Source: Singulisphaera sp. GP187
GTDB lineage: Bacteria; Planctomycetota; Planctomycetia; Gemmatales; Gemmataceae
Direction of reading: 5' to 3'
DNA length: 44,773 nucleotides
Assembly (NCBI GenBank): GCA_945905925.1
Contig: CAMDQN010000050.1
Location: forward strand, 1-44,773
Shown here: in pieces, positions 27,096 to 35,540 of the stretch
How the letters are laid out: each line of letters starts with the position of its first letter
How positions within the stretch are numbered: the first letter of the stretch is position 1
Made by a program: the position numbers and the translations under genes
The notes under the pieces: generated by a model
What the model was told of the DNA's origin: nothing
The model's database searches: none
Seen by the model: the letters and a program-made list of their open reading frames with translations, nothing else

Positions 27096-28958
27096 ATGGC
27101 GACAGACGTTGTTGAAGACACCACAGGCGACGCCCCGCCACCAGCGCCGGCCAGCGGCGCGCACCTGTCCTACGGGGGTGCGAGTCGCGTCCTCACCAGC
27201 GGGAACACCGCGCAGGTGGAGATGTTTGGCAACCTCGACCGCACGCCGGTGCGATTCGAGGCGACGATCAAGAATCCACTGCGGTTCCGCGAAGCGCTGT
27301 CCGCGCTTTATGGCGTCATCGGCAGCGACTACCGGTACGCGCCGAAGGACCGCACGCAGTACATCGCGTACCTGCGTCTGAAGCGCGACGCGGCCCCCCT
27401 CGGCGTGTGGCACGCGCAACAAGCGTACTTCGCGTGGATGCTCCGCAACGACCCGACCGCGCTCACGATCCTCGATCCGGTCGTGAGCGTCCACCCGGAT
27501 CAGATCACCTTTGAGGTGTTCGGCAAGGACGAAAGCACCTACGCGTGCCTGGCGTTCAAGCAAGAAGCCTTCGCGGGTCTCGGCAAGACTGAGAGCGGCA
27601 CCACGAACATCGACTTCAGCGACGCCTTGTATTCGAGCATGCAGCAGATTCGCGGTTACCGCGAGACCAAGTTCGCGATCGGGCACGACGGTACGAAGCC
27701 GACTTCCGAAGGACGCAAGGAAGTGCTCGAAAAGAAAATTCAGGTGCCGGACTCGTGGCTCCGCGGGTTCCTGCAAGTGCAGTCCGCCGCGACACTGCCG
27801 TTCGACCACGTGCAACTCTCGCCGATGGACCTGTACAACGTGTTGCGGCACCTCCGCATGAACGGCGACCGCAAAGGCAAGAAGCGAGGTTTACGTTTCG
27901 AGTTGGTCCCGGCACAGCAACCGCGAATCGTCGCGGAACCGTGGGAAACGGTGTTCACCACAACCGGCGATGTGTTCCGCGGAAAGGCCGCGCGACTCAT
28001 TCGCGTGTGGGGCCGCCGGCGTCTCATGACCATGAAGCGCCTCCTGCCGTTCGTGCAGAGCGTTGACGTTTACCTGTTGGGGAGCGGGCTTCCGAGCTTC
28101 TGGGTGTTCCGGTGCGGTGACATCACGTTGACACTCGGCATGACCGGGTTCACCTCCGCGAACTGGTCGAGCGCGCTCGGTTTCGACTTGCTGCTTCCGC
28201 GAAACACTCAGGACGGCGAGCCAACGAAGAAGGTGGTCGCGTACCTCGCGGACCAGTGGAAGGCGACCGCGAAGGAACTCTCGCAACAAACCGGCATCAA
28301 GGGCGCGGCGCTCGTCGAAGCGGTGCAGGTGGGCTGTCAGAACGGCGAGCTGATGTACGACATCGCGAACGCGGTGTACCGGTCTCGCCCGCTGACGGCG
28401 AAGCCACTCGACCTCGCGCGGCTTCAGTTCCGCAATCAGCGTGAGAAGATCGCACACGACCTTCTCACTCGCCGCGGCGCGGTGCGCATCACGGGCGAGA
28501 ACCGGATCGCGGGCATCGGCCTGGAACTCACCGGCACCGTGAGCGTCACCGAAGACAAGCGCGACTACCGCCCGCAAATGGTCATCGCGGACGAAGGGCA
28601 AGTTCGCAAAGTGACCTGTACGTGCGCCGGGTTCCGCAAGCAGGGCATCAAGGCCGGACCGTGCATTCACTTGATCGCGCTGCGCCTCGCGTTCGCGGAG
28701 AAGGAATCGAAGAAGGCGAAGAGCGACGACGCGGTGAAGTTCGAGACACGCGCGTTCGCGAAGCGCGACGGCGAGGTCGAGAACGTCGTCCAGATTTCGC
28801 TGGAGCGCGACAAGATCAAGTACCGTTGGGGTCTGAGCGGGCAAACGATGCGGCTCCAGACGCTGCGGTTCAACAGCGACGTGGACGCTCGCCAGGCGTA
28901 TTTCGCCAAACTCGCGGACCTCGACGCGAAGGGCTATTTGGACGCGATCGCGGAATAA
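27096..28958 (+). CDS. SWIM zinc-finger protein (WHSWIM-like, retron-associated)
   Basis: A 620-aa protein. A SWIM zinc finger with the CxC...CxH pattern is visible near residues 508-526 (CTCAGFRKQGIKAGPCIH). Upstream, about 387-435 (WKATAKELSQQTGIKGAALV and following), is a plausible winged helix-turn-helix. The first 350 residues are a beta-rich region I cannot assign. SWIM fingers bind nucleic acids or proteins. A winged-helix plus SWIM protein is a known companion of one retron RT type (type XIII as I recall). The start ATG at 27096 follows a GAGG-type ribosome-binding site by a few nt. The gene lies between the giant HEAT gene and the RT, each separated by a palindromic repeat. It could bind the msDNA or act as the effector; neither is shown. 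Confidence 0.85.
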   Translation: MATDVVEDTTGDAPPPAPASGAHLSYGGASRVLTSGNTAQVEMFGNLDRTPVRFEATIKNPLRFREALSALYGVIGSDYRYAPKDRTQYIAYLRLKRDAAPLGVWHAQQAYFAWMLRNDPTALTILDPVVSVHPDQITFEVFGKDESTYACLAFKQEAFAGLGKTESGTTNIDFSDALYSSMQQIRGYRETKFAIGHDGTKPTSEGRKEVLEKKIQVPDSWLRGFLQVQSAATLPFDHVQLSPMDLYNVLRHLRMNGDRKGKKRGLRFELVPAQQPRIVAEPWETVFTTTGDVFRGKAARLIRVWGRRRLMTMKRLLPFVQSVDVYLLGSGLPSFWVFRCGDITLTLGMTGFTSANWSSALGFDLLLPRNTQDGEPTKKVVAYLADQWKATAKELSQQTGIKGAALVEAVQVGCQNGELMYDIANAVYRSRPLTAKPLDLARLQFRNQREKIAHDLLTRRGAVRITGENRIAGIGLELTGTVSVTEDKRDYRPQMVIADEGQVRKVTCTCAGFRKQGIKAGPCIHLIALRLAFAEKESKKAKSDDAVKFETRAFAKRDGEVENVVQISLERDKIKYRWGLSGQTMRLQTLRFNSDVDARQAYFAKLADLDAKGYLDAIAE

Positions 28959-29048
28959 GGCGAACCCCGCCCGCAAGGGCGGGGGTGTCGCACACTGTAA
29001 CCGACCACCGACGACCCGCACCCACCGCCCTTGCGGGCGGGGTTCGCC
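28959..29048. repeat. Perfect 24-bp inverted repeat between the SWIM gene and the RT gene
   Basis: 28959-28982 is the exact reverse complement of 29025-29048; inner bases extend the stem imperfectly. It starts right after the SWIM stop codon and ends 8 nt before the RT ATG (29057), so the folded RNA would cover the RT ribosome-binding region, where no clear Shine-Dalgarno is seen. It lacks the a1-msr-msd-a2 layout and is too short for a typical retron ncRNA. Confidence 0.85.
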
Positions 29049-29056
29049 GAGACACC

Positions 29057-30385
29057 ATGAGCACTACGACACCGACGACCGCTCCCGACAACGCGACCCT
29101 GTGGCGGCTGATCGTTCAGGCCGGCGGGATGAAGGCCTACGTTGACGGGCAACTCCGCGAGCGCGGGTTCCTCGTCACGCGCCGCGACGCGGACGCGATG
29201 TCCGACCGCGAAAAGGACACCTATAAAAAGTCGCTCAAGCAGGAAGCGGAAGAGCGTCGGAAGTTGCGTCGCGAGACGTGGGGCGCGTACAAGGCGAACC
29301 ACATCGTTCACCTCGGCGAAGGCGTGTTCTGGACCGACGAGCCGCGCGAAGATAAGTGGGACACGCCCAACAGCGAAGAGCGCGCGGCCGAGAACGAATT
29401 GCCCCCGCTCGACAAGGCGCAGCAACTCGCGGAAGCGCTCGGCGTGACCATCCCTCAACTGAAGGGCATGGCGTACCACCGCGACGCGGCCACGAGCCTG
29501 CACTACGTCCGGTTCACGATCCCGAAGCGAGACGGCACCGAGCGCCCCATCTGGGCACCGAAGAAGCGGCTCAAAGCGGCACAGCGGTGGATTCTGCACC
29601 ACATCGTCGAACGGTTGCCGGTTCACGGTTCTGCGCAAGGCTTCCTCGTGGGACGGTCGATCCTCAGCAACGCGCAGGTTCACGAGAACCCCAAGATTCT
29701 GCTGAAGATGGACATCAAAGACTTCTTCCCGACGGTGACGTGGAAGCGTGCGAAAGGCGTGTTCCGCAGGGCTGGTTATCGCGACGGTATCAGTACGCTG
29801 CTCGCGCTCATTTGCACCGAAGCGCCGCGCGAGATCGTGACCGTCGAAGGCAAGACCTACTACGTTTCACTCGGACCGCGCTGCTTGCCGCAAGGCGCGC
29901 CGACCAGCCCCGCGATCACAAACGCGCTGTGTCTGCGGCTCGACCGACGGCTCGCGGGGTTGGCGAAGAAGTACGGCTGGCGCTACACCCGCTACGCGGA
30001 CGACCTCACGTTCAGTCTGCCGATGGATCACAAAGGCCCGCCGAAGCTCGGCGCGATGATGGGGTGCGTGACACGCATCGTCGCGGGCGAGGGATTCGAG
30101 ATCAAGCAGGAGAAGACCCGCGTTCACCGCACCGGTGGCCGACAGAGCGTGACCGGTCTCGTGGTGAACGGCGATGGCCCGCCGCGCACGACGCGCAAGT
30201 TGCGTCGGCAACTCCGCTCCGCAATTCACAAACTGAAGACGAACAAGCCGCTACAGGAAGGCGAATCGCTCGCGAGATTGACCGGCTACGCGGCGTTCGT
30301 CTACATGACGAATCAGGAGCTGGGCCGCAAGATGTTGGCTGACATTCACGGCTTCGAGGGGAAGGAAGAAGGCGAAGAGAAGTGA
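29057..30385 (+). CDS. Retron-type reverse transcriptase
   Basis: A 442-aa RNA-directed DNA polymerase. Motifs seen: retron region X NAQVH (residues 205-209, fitting NAxxH) just before the first catalytic aspartate region LLKMDIKDFFPTVT; LPQGAPTSPAITN (about 278-290); the catalytic YADD (313-316); and retron region Y VTG (365-367) in SVTGLVVN. NAxxH plus VTG distinguishes retron RTs from group II intron and most other bacterial RTs. No maturase or endonuclease domain follows, which argues against an intron. The first 120 residues are a Lys/Arg-rich helical extension before the palm domain. It is the last gene of the putative operon. It should prime from the 2'-OH of a guanosine in the ncRNA and copy the msd. 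Confidence 0.93.
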   Translation: MSTTTPTTAPDNATLWRLIVQAGGMKAYVDGQLRERGFLVTRRDADAMSDREKDTYKKSLKQEAEERRKLRRETWGAYKANHIVHLGEGVFWTDEPREDKWDTPNSEERAAENELPPLDKAQQLAEALGVTIPQLKGMAYHRDAATSLHYVRFTIPKRDGTERPIWAPKKRLKAAQRWILHHIVERLPVHGSAQGFLVGRSILSNAQVHENPKILLKMDIKDFFPTVTWKRAKGVFRRAGYRDGISTLLALICTEAPREIVTVEGKTYYVSLGPRCLPQGAPTSPAITNALCLRLDRRLAGLAKKYGWRYTRYADDLTFSLPMDHKGPPKLGAMMGCVTRIVAGEGFEIKQEKTRVHRTGGRQSVTGLVVNGDGPPRTTRKLRRQLRSAIHKLKTNKPLQEGESLARLTGYAAFVYMTNQELGRKMLADIHGFEGKEEGEEK

Positions 30386-30485
30386 TGCGAAGAGACCGTC
30401 GTTTAGCGTTGGTCCCGGAGGGGCCATCTCTTTCGAGCGAAGACTGGCCCCTCCGGGACCAACGCTAAACGGCGGTCTCTTCGCA
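30386..30485. terminator. Near-perfect 41-bp palindromic repeat between RT and mnmE-like gene
   Basis: 30386-30426 pairs with 30445-30485 with one mismatch; the loop is 18 nt. It begins directly after the RT stop codon and its right arm contains the stop codon and last codons of the convergent mnmE-like gene. It probably works as a bidirectional terminator and is the best-preserved member of the CGTTTAGCG family in the window. Confidence 0.85.
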
Positions 30486-31580
30486 CGCCAGCGTTGTGCG
30501 AAGGTGCTGCTTTGCCCTGTCCCATTCGCTTCGAGATGCGCTCAAGAACGCGCTATTCACCACCTCGATGAGTGGCGGGGCGAAGGGCACGGCGGAGCCC
30601 AAGTCGGGCGGGTTTGATACCAATCGGTACGCGATCCACTCGGCAAGGTGGGGTACGTTCTCGCCGGTCGTCGCTGACAGGTGGATTGCTCCGGGAATGT
30701 CGTTCGGCAGCCAATCGAGGGACCGGTCCGTTTTGTTCATAACCAACACCCACCCCGTTGAACGCGGCAGGTGAATTGTTTCGTCTGGGAAGATCAAATC
30801 GCGGCTCGAAGCGTCAAGCACCCACACCACCAAATCGGCTTCGGCCAGTTCTCGCTCCGCTCGCGCGATTCCTTCTGCTTCCAAACCTTCGGCGTCTCGC
30901 AAGCCGGCGGTGTCGATTAACTCAATCGGCCAGCCGTCGAATGCGGTTCGCACGCTGACCGCGTCGCGCGTCGTGCCGGCTACTTCGGAAACGACCGAGC
31001 GCTGATATCCCGCGAGCGCGTTAATCAGCGAGCTTTTGCCGACGTTGGGTGGGCCGGCTACGACCACTTTCCACGGTTCGACCAGATGCCGCCCGACGGT
31101 GTTGCCGAAGTAGGCTAGTGTGTGAAGGGCTTGTGCGGCTGTATGTGGATCAGTGTCGAGCAGCGCGAGGATCCGTCGCACTTCGTTCGCGAACGCGCCG
31201 TTGAGTTGGTCGAGGATAATGCTCGCGGTGCGGAGCGTCGGGGCGCGTTGCAACAACTCGAACCCCTCGTCCAAAGGACGGGGGGTTCGTTCTTCGATAC
31301 ACCCATTCGCCAAGAATTGGTCCATCACCCAGCGCACGACGCGGCGCCCGCCGTGGCAGTGAACTTCGATTGTGTCATTCAACATGACCGCGAGAATCAC
31401 CTCGTCGCTACCGAGCGTGCCGAACCAGAAGCGATTCACTTCCGGCGATTCGGGCAGCGGCTTCCCCGCGGGTTTGAAGAGTTGTCGCACCAGTTCCCAC
31501 GCACGAGGACCGTGCACTTCCACCGTGGCAATCGCGCCGGTGCCGGGCGCGGTTAGCAGTGACACCACGGTGTCACTCAC
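30465..31580 (-). CDS. MnmE/TrmE-like GTPase, short form
   Basis: A 371-aa protein; typical MnmE is about 450 aa. The N-terminal tetrahydrofolate-binding-type domain (1-115, opening with TVVSLLTAPGTGAIATVEV) and the GTPase domain are present: G1 GPPNVGKSSL, G2 GTTRD, G3 DTAG, G4 NKTD. MnmE with MnmG modifies wobble uridine in tRNA. The family C-terminus C(I/L/V)GK, whose Cys is needed for tRNA modification, is absent. The protein ends CEETAV, encoded inside a palindromic repeat. The helical domain is also reduced. It may be a divergent planctomycete form or a paralogue with another role. The start is GTG at 31578-31580, overlapping the coaX stop (GTGA). Confidence 0.85.
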   Translation of the reverse strand: MSDTVVSLLTAPGTGAIATVEVHGPRAWELVRQLFKPAGKPLPESPEVNRFWFGTLGSDEVILAVMLNDTIEVHCHGGRRVVRWVMDQFLANGCIEERTPRPLDEGFELLQRAPTLRTASIILDQLNGAFANEVRRILALLDTDPHTAAQALHTLAYFGNTVGRHLVEPWKVVVAGPPNVGKSSLINALAGYQRSVVSEVAGTTRDAVSVRTAFDGWPIELIDTAGLRDAEGLEAEGIARAERELAEADLVVWVLDASSRDLIFPDETIHLPRSTGWVLVMNKTDRSLDWLPNDIPGAIHLSATTGENVPHLAEWIAYRLVSNPPDLGSAVPFAPPLIEVVNSAFLSASRSEWDRAKQHLRTTLACEETAV

Positions 31581-32323
31581 GGCAGGCCCTCCGCCGCGAT
31601 GCGGATTCCTTCGAGCGTGAGAGTCGGCATCCCTCGCGTGCCCTTAAACCGCGGGCCAAAGTTGAACTTGTCGAGATCGCCCGCCGCGCCCCCTGTGACG
31701 AACACCCACGGCGGTTCGGATTCGTTCGCGTAATGGTTGACGAGGAGAATTGTCGCACCGACGACCGCGGCGCGGATGCCGGCCAGGATCGCGTCTTGTG
31801 TGTTCGCGCCCGGTGCGACGACCGTCGGGAGCGTGTCGGCATCAACCAGCGGGAGTTTCGCGGTGTGTGCGTGAAGTGAGTACGCCATCAGTCGCGGGCC
31901 GGGGAAGATCACGCCGCCGTGGTACACGCCGGTTTCGTCGATGAAGTCGATCGTCGCGGCGGTGCCGACAGAGACTACAATCGCCGGGTGCGGATGCGCG
32001 ATGCAATGCGCCGCGAACGCGTTCAGGAGTCGGTCGATACCGACTTGTTCCGGGTAATCGACCGCGAAACTCAACGGCACACCGGTGGCGTCGATGAACA
32101 CCACTTCGTCGGTGGCCCACGTTTGGAATTGCTCGCTCACGGCCGGGTTCACGCTTGCGACGGCCCAGCGCGCCGATTCGGGTAACTCCCACGCGGTGAG
32201 TTGTTCATCCCACGCAGCCGGTTCATCGAGCGGAAGCGAAACCATCTCCGCAACGCGACCGCTCGCGCACCGGCCCCACTTCATTCGCGTGTTGCCGATG
32301 TCCACCACCACATCCGGCGTCAC
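31577..32323 (-). CDS. coaX: Type III pantothenate kinase
   Basis: A 248-aa ASKHA-fold kinase that phosphorylates pantothenate, the first step of coenzyme A synthesis. Motifs: the phosphate-binding DIGNTRMKWG at the N-terminus, GIDRLLNAFAA, the substrate-loop sequence SVGTAATIDFID and GGVIFPG. Length is normal. The start is GTG at 32321-32323, whose bases overlap the obg stop (GTGA); the stop overlaps the mnmE-like GTG start in the same way, so obg, coaX and mnmE-like are tightly coupled. Confidence 0.93.
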   Translation of the reverse strand: MTPDVVVDIGNTRMKWGRCASGRVAEMVSLPLDEPAAWDEQLTAWELPESARWAVASVNPAVSEQFQTWATDEVVFIDATGVPLSFAVDYPEQVGIDRLLNAFAAHCIAHPHPAIVVSVGTAATIDFIDETGVYHGGVIFPGPRLMAYSLHAHTAKLPLVDADTLPTVVAPGANTQDAILAGIRAAVVGATILLVNHYANESEPPWVFVTGGAAGDLDKFNFGPRFKGTRGMPTLTLEGIRIAAEGLP

Positions 32324-33435
32324 GGCTTGGCCTCGTCGGTGGGCGTGATGTTCGCCACGGAAGTGGTCTGGAAGTCTTCGGTGCGAATCACAGCTTCGGT
32401 CGGGAACTCCATCGGTTTCTTGCGCGCGGCAGCTTCGGCCTCGTCGCGCTTCAGGTCCGCGATCATTTGCGTGACGCGACCGACGACCAACTGAAGCCCC
32501 TGCCCCGTGACGGCCGAGATCAGCAGCACTTCGCGGCCCAAATCAGCGGCGAGTTTGTCGCGTACTTCCTCCGCGCCGGTGAGTTCGGCCTTGCTCACGC
32601 AGATCACTTCCGGTTTGCCGTCGAGCGGGATCGCGTAGTCGTGCAGTTCCTTGCGGATCGCGTGGTAGTTGTGAATCGGGTCGGCACCGTCGGATGGGAA
32701 TGGTTCGACCAAGTGAATCAGCACGCGTGTGCGCTCGACGTGCCTGAGAAACTCGTGCCCAAGCCCCACGCCTCGCGCGGCGCCTTCGATGAGGCCTGGC
32801 AAGTCCGCGAGCACGAACCCGCCGTCGCCGGCGGTGACGATGCCGAGATTCGGAGACTTCGTCGTGAACGGGTACGATGCGATTTCCGGCGTGGCCCGCG
32901 ACACGCGCGACAGCAGCGTGGACTTGCCCGCGTTCGGGAACCCCACCAAGCCCGCGTCCGCGATCACCTTCAGTTCGAGCGAAATGTGGCGCTCTTCGCC
33001 TTCTTCGCCCGGCTCGAACTCGCGCGGTGCGCGGTTGGTCGAAGTCTTGAAGTGGACGTTCCCGCGACCGCCGCGACCGCCCTTTGCCACAATGCATTCG
33101 TCGCCGGGTTGCACCAAGTCCTTCAGCACGTTACCGCGATCGCGGTCGCGGATGAGTGTGCCCGGCGGCACGAGCAGCACGATGTCGATGGCGTTCTTGC
33201 CGGCGCACCGCGAACCGCCACCGGCTTCGCCGTTCTTGGCTTTCCAGTGTTTCTTCATCGTGAGGCCGGCGAGGTTGTCCGCGTTCGGGTCGGCGCGCAC
33301 GATGACGCTGCCGCCGTCGCCGCCGTCGCCGCCGTCCGGCCCGCCCATCGGGATGTACTTCTCGCGCCGGAACGACGCGGCCCCGCGGCCACCGTCCCCG
33401 CCCTTCACGAACAGCTCCACGCGATCGACGAACAT
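32320..33435 (-). CDS. obg: Obg family GTPase
   Basis: A 371-aa protein. The glycine-rich Obg fold (1-158) shows FVKGGDGGRGAASFRREKY and GGPDGGDGGDGGSVI. The GTPase domain has G1 GFPNAGKST, a YPFTTKSPNLG switch, G3 DLPG, and SKAEL at the G4 position. Obg is essential for late large-ribosomal-subunit assembly and stress responses. It lies between argS (80-bp gap with a hairpin) and coaX (4-nt overlap). The usual rplU-rpmA neighbours are not in this window. Confidence 0.95.
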   Translation of the reverse strand: MFVDRVELFVKGGDGGRGAASFRREKYIPMGGPDGGDGGDGGSVIVRADPNADNLAGLTMKKHWKAKNGEAGGGSRCAGKNAIDIVLLVPPGTLIRDRDRGNVLKDLVQPGDECIVAKGGRGGRGNVHFKTSTNRAPREFEPGEEGEERHISLELKVIADAGLVGFPNAGKSTLLSRVSRATPEIASYPFTTKSPNLGIVTAGDGGFVLADLPGLIEGAARGVGLGHEFLRHVERTRVLIHLVEPFPSDGADPIHNYHAIRKELHDYAIPLDGKPEVICVSKAELTGAEEVRDKLAADLGREVLLISAVTGQGLQLVVGRVTQMIADLKRDEAEAAARKKPMEFPTEAVIRTEDFQTTSVANITPTDEAKP

Positions 33436-33449
33436 TTGAAGAGTCTCAG

Positions 33450-33509
33450 GTCACAAGTCGGCAAGTCTCAAGTCAGGATACACGAAAGTCCCGACTTGAG
33501 ACTTGTGAC
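33450..33509. repeat. Nested inverted repeats between argS and obg
   Basis: Two overlapping inverted pairs: 33450-33459 with 33500-33509 (10 bp) and 33463-33474 with 33493-33504 (12 bp). They are based on the repeated word AAGTC/GACTT, giving alternative hairpins. The location between the argS stop and obg start suggests a terminator or processing site. Confidence 0.6.
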
Positions 33510-33514
33510 TTTCG

Positions 33515-35347
33515 TTACATGCGCTCAACAGTTTTAATGCCGAGCAAATCGAGCGCCTGCTTGATGACGCGTCCGACCAGATCGACCAGCAACAACCGGC
33601 TGTCTTTCAACTCTGGCGTCGCGGCCTTCAGCACGTGGCACTCTTTGGTGTCGTAAAAGACGCTCGTCGCTTTTGCCAAATCCCACAGGTAAGCGGTGAT
33701 GATGTGCGGAACGTAGTCCGCTGCCGCGGCTTCTACCGCCTCCGGGAAGCGGAGTAGTTGGAGCGCCAGTGCGCGTTCCGCCGCGTGTGAAATCACCACC
33801 GAAGGCGGATTCGTGCGGAAGCGCGCTTCATCGATTTCGCCTTCGCGGAAGATACTGCGACAGCGCGCGTAAGCGTACTGCATGTACGCGGCGGTGTTGC
33901 CAATCGTGTTCGTCATCTTGTCGATGTCGAAGATGTAGTCCGTGGTGCGGTTCTGGCTCAGGTCCGCGTACTTCACGGCGCCGACACCGACGACCTCCGC
34001 GATCTCGTTCTTCTCCTCGGTGCTCGCTTCCCAAACTTTGTGTCCGACGGCGTGGCGCTCGGCCGTGTTTGCCTCGTATTTCTGCAAACTGAGACACACC
34101 GCGTCATCGAGAAGCGACATTAGCTCAATCACACCGCCCTTGCGGGTCGCAAACATCTTGCGGTCCGCTCCGAGCATCGAGCCGAACTGGACGTGCTGGA
34201 ATTCGACGCTGTCGTAACCCCAACGGCGAGCCTGGGCGAAGATCGTCTTGAAGTGGAGTGCCTGCGGTGCGCCCACGACATAGAGCATCGCGTCGGGCTT
34301 CCACGTCTCGGCGCGGTGCTTGACCGTCGCGAGGTCCGTCGTCGTGTACGTGAACGCCCCGTCCCGCTTGCGGATGATCGCGGGCGGGTCTTCCTTGCCT
34401 TGTTCCTCTTCCGTCTGCGGAACGATGCCTTTCGCGTTGGGAATCACCACCGCGCCCTTACTCTCGAAGGCGATCTGCTTCGCGAGCATGTCTTTGACAA
34501 TGCCCGGCAACATCGGGTTGTAGAAACTCTCACCGAGTGTCGAATCGATTCGCACGTCCAGGCGCTCGTAGATCGGGCGCAGCATCTCCAAGCACGCGGG
34601 CATAAACATCTGCCACAGCGTGACGTTCTCCGCGTCGCCAGCGTGGAGCCGCGATGTCTCCTCGCGACACGCTTGCATCACCGGGTTGTCGGTCGCGCCT
34701 TCTTCGTCTTCGCCGTCCGCCACCTTCGCCAAGTTGCGAATGTGAATGTAAAGGCGCGCCAGCTCGCGCACCGGGTCGGCTGCGAACGCCGCGTCGTCGC
34801 GGAAGTTCTTGTAGCCGTGTAGCAAGATGCCGAACTGCGTGCCCCAATCGCCGAGGTGGTTGTCACCGACGACGGTGTGACCCAGGAACCGCAAGATGCG
34901 GACGAGTGCGTCGCCGATGATCGTGCTGCGCAAGTGGCCGACATGAAGCGGTTTCGCCACGTTCGGTCCGCTCAAGTCGATCACGAATGTACGCGGCTTC
35001 TTCGCGTGTTCGACACCGAGTTTCGGGTTGGTCGCGATGCCCTGAACCGCTTTCGCGAGGAACTCGGACTTCAGGCGCAAGTTGATGAACCCCGGACCGG
35101 CGACCGTTGGCGGTTCGAGCGTGTCGTTCGCAGGGAGCGCCGCAATGATCGCCTTCGCCACGTCCGGCGGCTTCTGCCCCGCGGCGCGGTTTGCCATCGC
35201 CATCGCCATGTTTGCCTGGTAGTCGCCGTGGTCCGCGTTCGACGACGGCTTGATCGCGCCCAGGTAATCAGGCACCTTCGCTTTGTCCGAAGCAAGCGCC
35301 GTTAGCGCTGGCTCGAATAGCGAACGGAGTTGCGTTAACAGATTCAT
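33515..35347 (-). CDS. argS: Arginyl-tRNA synthetase
   Basis: A 610-aa class I synthetase that charges tRNA-Arg. The N-terminal Add1 domain (1-110) precedes the catalytic HIGH-like motif HVGH in PNVAKPLHVGHLRSTIIGD. The KMSKS region appears as KMFATRKGG, the reduced form common in ArgRS. The C-terminal DALR anticodon-binding domain (about 490-610) ends VKTVERM. Length and domain order are complete. It lies downstream of rsfS on the same strand; a palindromic repeat block separates them, so it may have its own promoter. Confidence 0.96.
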   Translation of the reverse strand: MNLLTQLRSLFEPALTALASDKAKVPDYLGAIKPSSNADHGDYQANMAMAMANRAAGQKPPDVAKAIIAALPANDTLEPPTVAGPGFINLRLKSEFLAKAVQGIATNPKLGVEHAKKPRTFVIDLSGPNVAKPLHVGHLRSTIIGDALVRILRFLGHTVVGDNHLGDWGTQFGILLHGYKNFRDDAAFAADPVRELARLYIHIRNLAKVADGEDEEGATDNPVMQACREETSRLHAGDAENVTLWQMFMPACLEMLRPIYERLDVRIDSTLGESFYNPMLPGIVKDMLAKQIAFESKGAVVIPNAKGIVPQTEEEQGKEDPPAIIRKRDGAFTYTTTDLATVKHRAETWKPDAMLYVVGAPQALHFKTIFAQARRWGYDSVEFQHVQFGSMLGADRKMFATRKGGVIELMSLLDDAVCLSLQKYEANTAERHAVGHKVWEASTEEKNEIAEVVGVGAVKYADLSQNRTTDYIFDIDKMTNTIGNTAAYMQYAYARCRSIFREGEIDEARFRTNPPSVVISHAAERALALQLLRFPEAVEAAAADYVPHIITAYLWDLAKATSVFYDTKECHVLKAATPELKDSRLLLVDLVGRVIKQALDLLGIKTVERM

Positions 35348-35378
35348 TGCAGAAGCTCAGGGGTCTTTGCAAAAGCGA

Positions 35379-35427
35379 CTGTCGGCCAGAACTGGCACCT
35401 CAATTAGAGGCGCAGTCTGGCCGACAG
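35379..35427. repeat. 12-bp inverted repeat upstream of argS
   Basis: 35379-35390 is the reverse complement of 35416-35427, with a 25-nt loop that contains a further CCTC...GAGG pair. It begins about 32 bp upstream of the argS start codon, so it lies in the argS leader and could influence argS expression. No T-box-like sequence was recognised. Confidence 0.55.
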
Positions 35428-35443
35428 GTTCGTTATAGGAAAG

Positions 35444-35537
35444 AACCCCTCCCAACCCCTCCCCTAAGAAGGGAGGGGCTTCAGACACGCGATTCTGAAG
35501 CCCCTCCCTTCTTAGGGGAGGGGTTGGGGAGGGGTTT
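35444..35537. repeat. GGGGAGGG-family palindromic repeat between rsfS and argS
   Basis: The left arm 35444-35485 and right arm 35494-35537 are almost exact reverse complements around CCCCTCCCTTCTTAGGGGAG, with an 8-nt loop. It ends 3 bp from the rsfS stop and probably terminates or stabilises the rsfS transcript. Same family as 16275-16407 and the copies inside the cheA-like gene. Confidence 0.88.
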
Positions 35538-35540
35538 TGG

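Noticed and set aside
28959-29048. The palindrome directly upstream of the RT as the retron msr-msd
   Set aside because: Only 90 nt, one simple hairpin, no flanking a1/a2 pair or separate msr hairpins. The 16473-16748 structure fits far better.
29057-30385. RT as a group II intron or diversity-generating element
   Set aside because: No maturase or endonuclease domain, no intron-like RNA ends, no variable-repeat target; NAxxH and VTG point to retrons.
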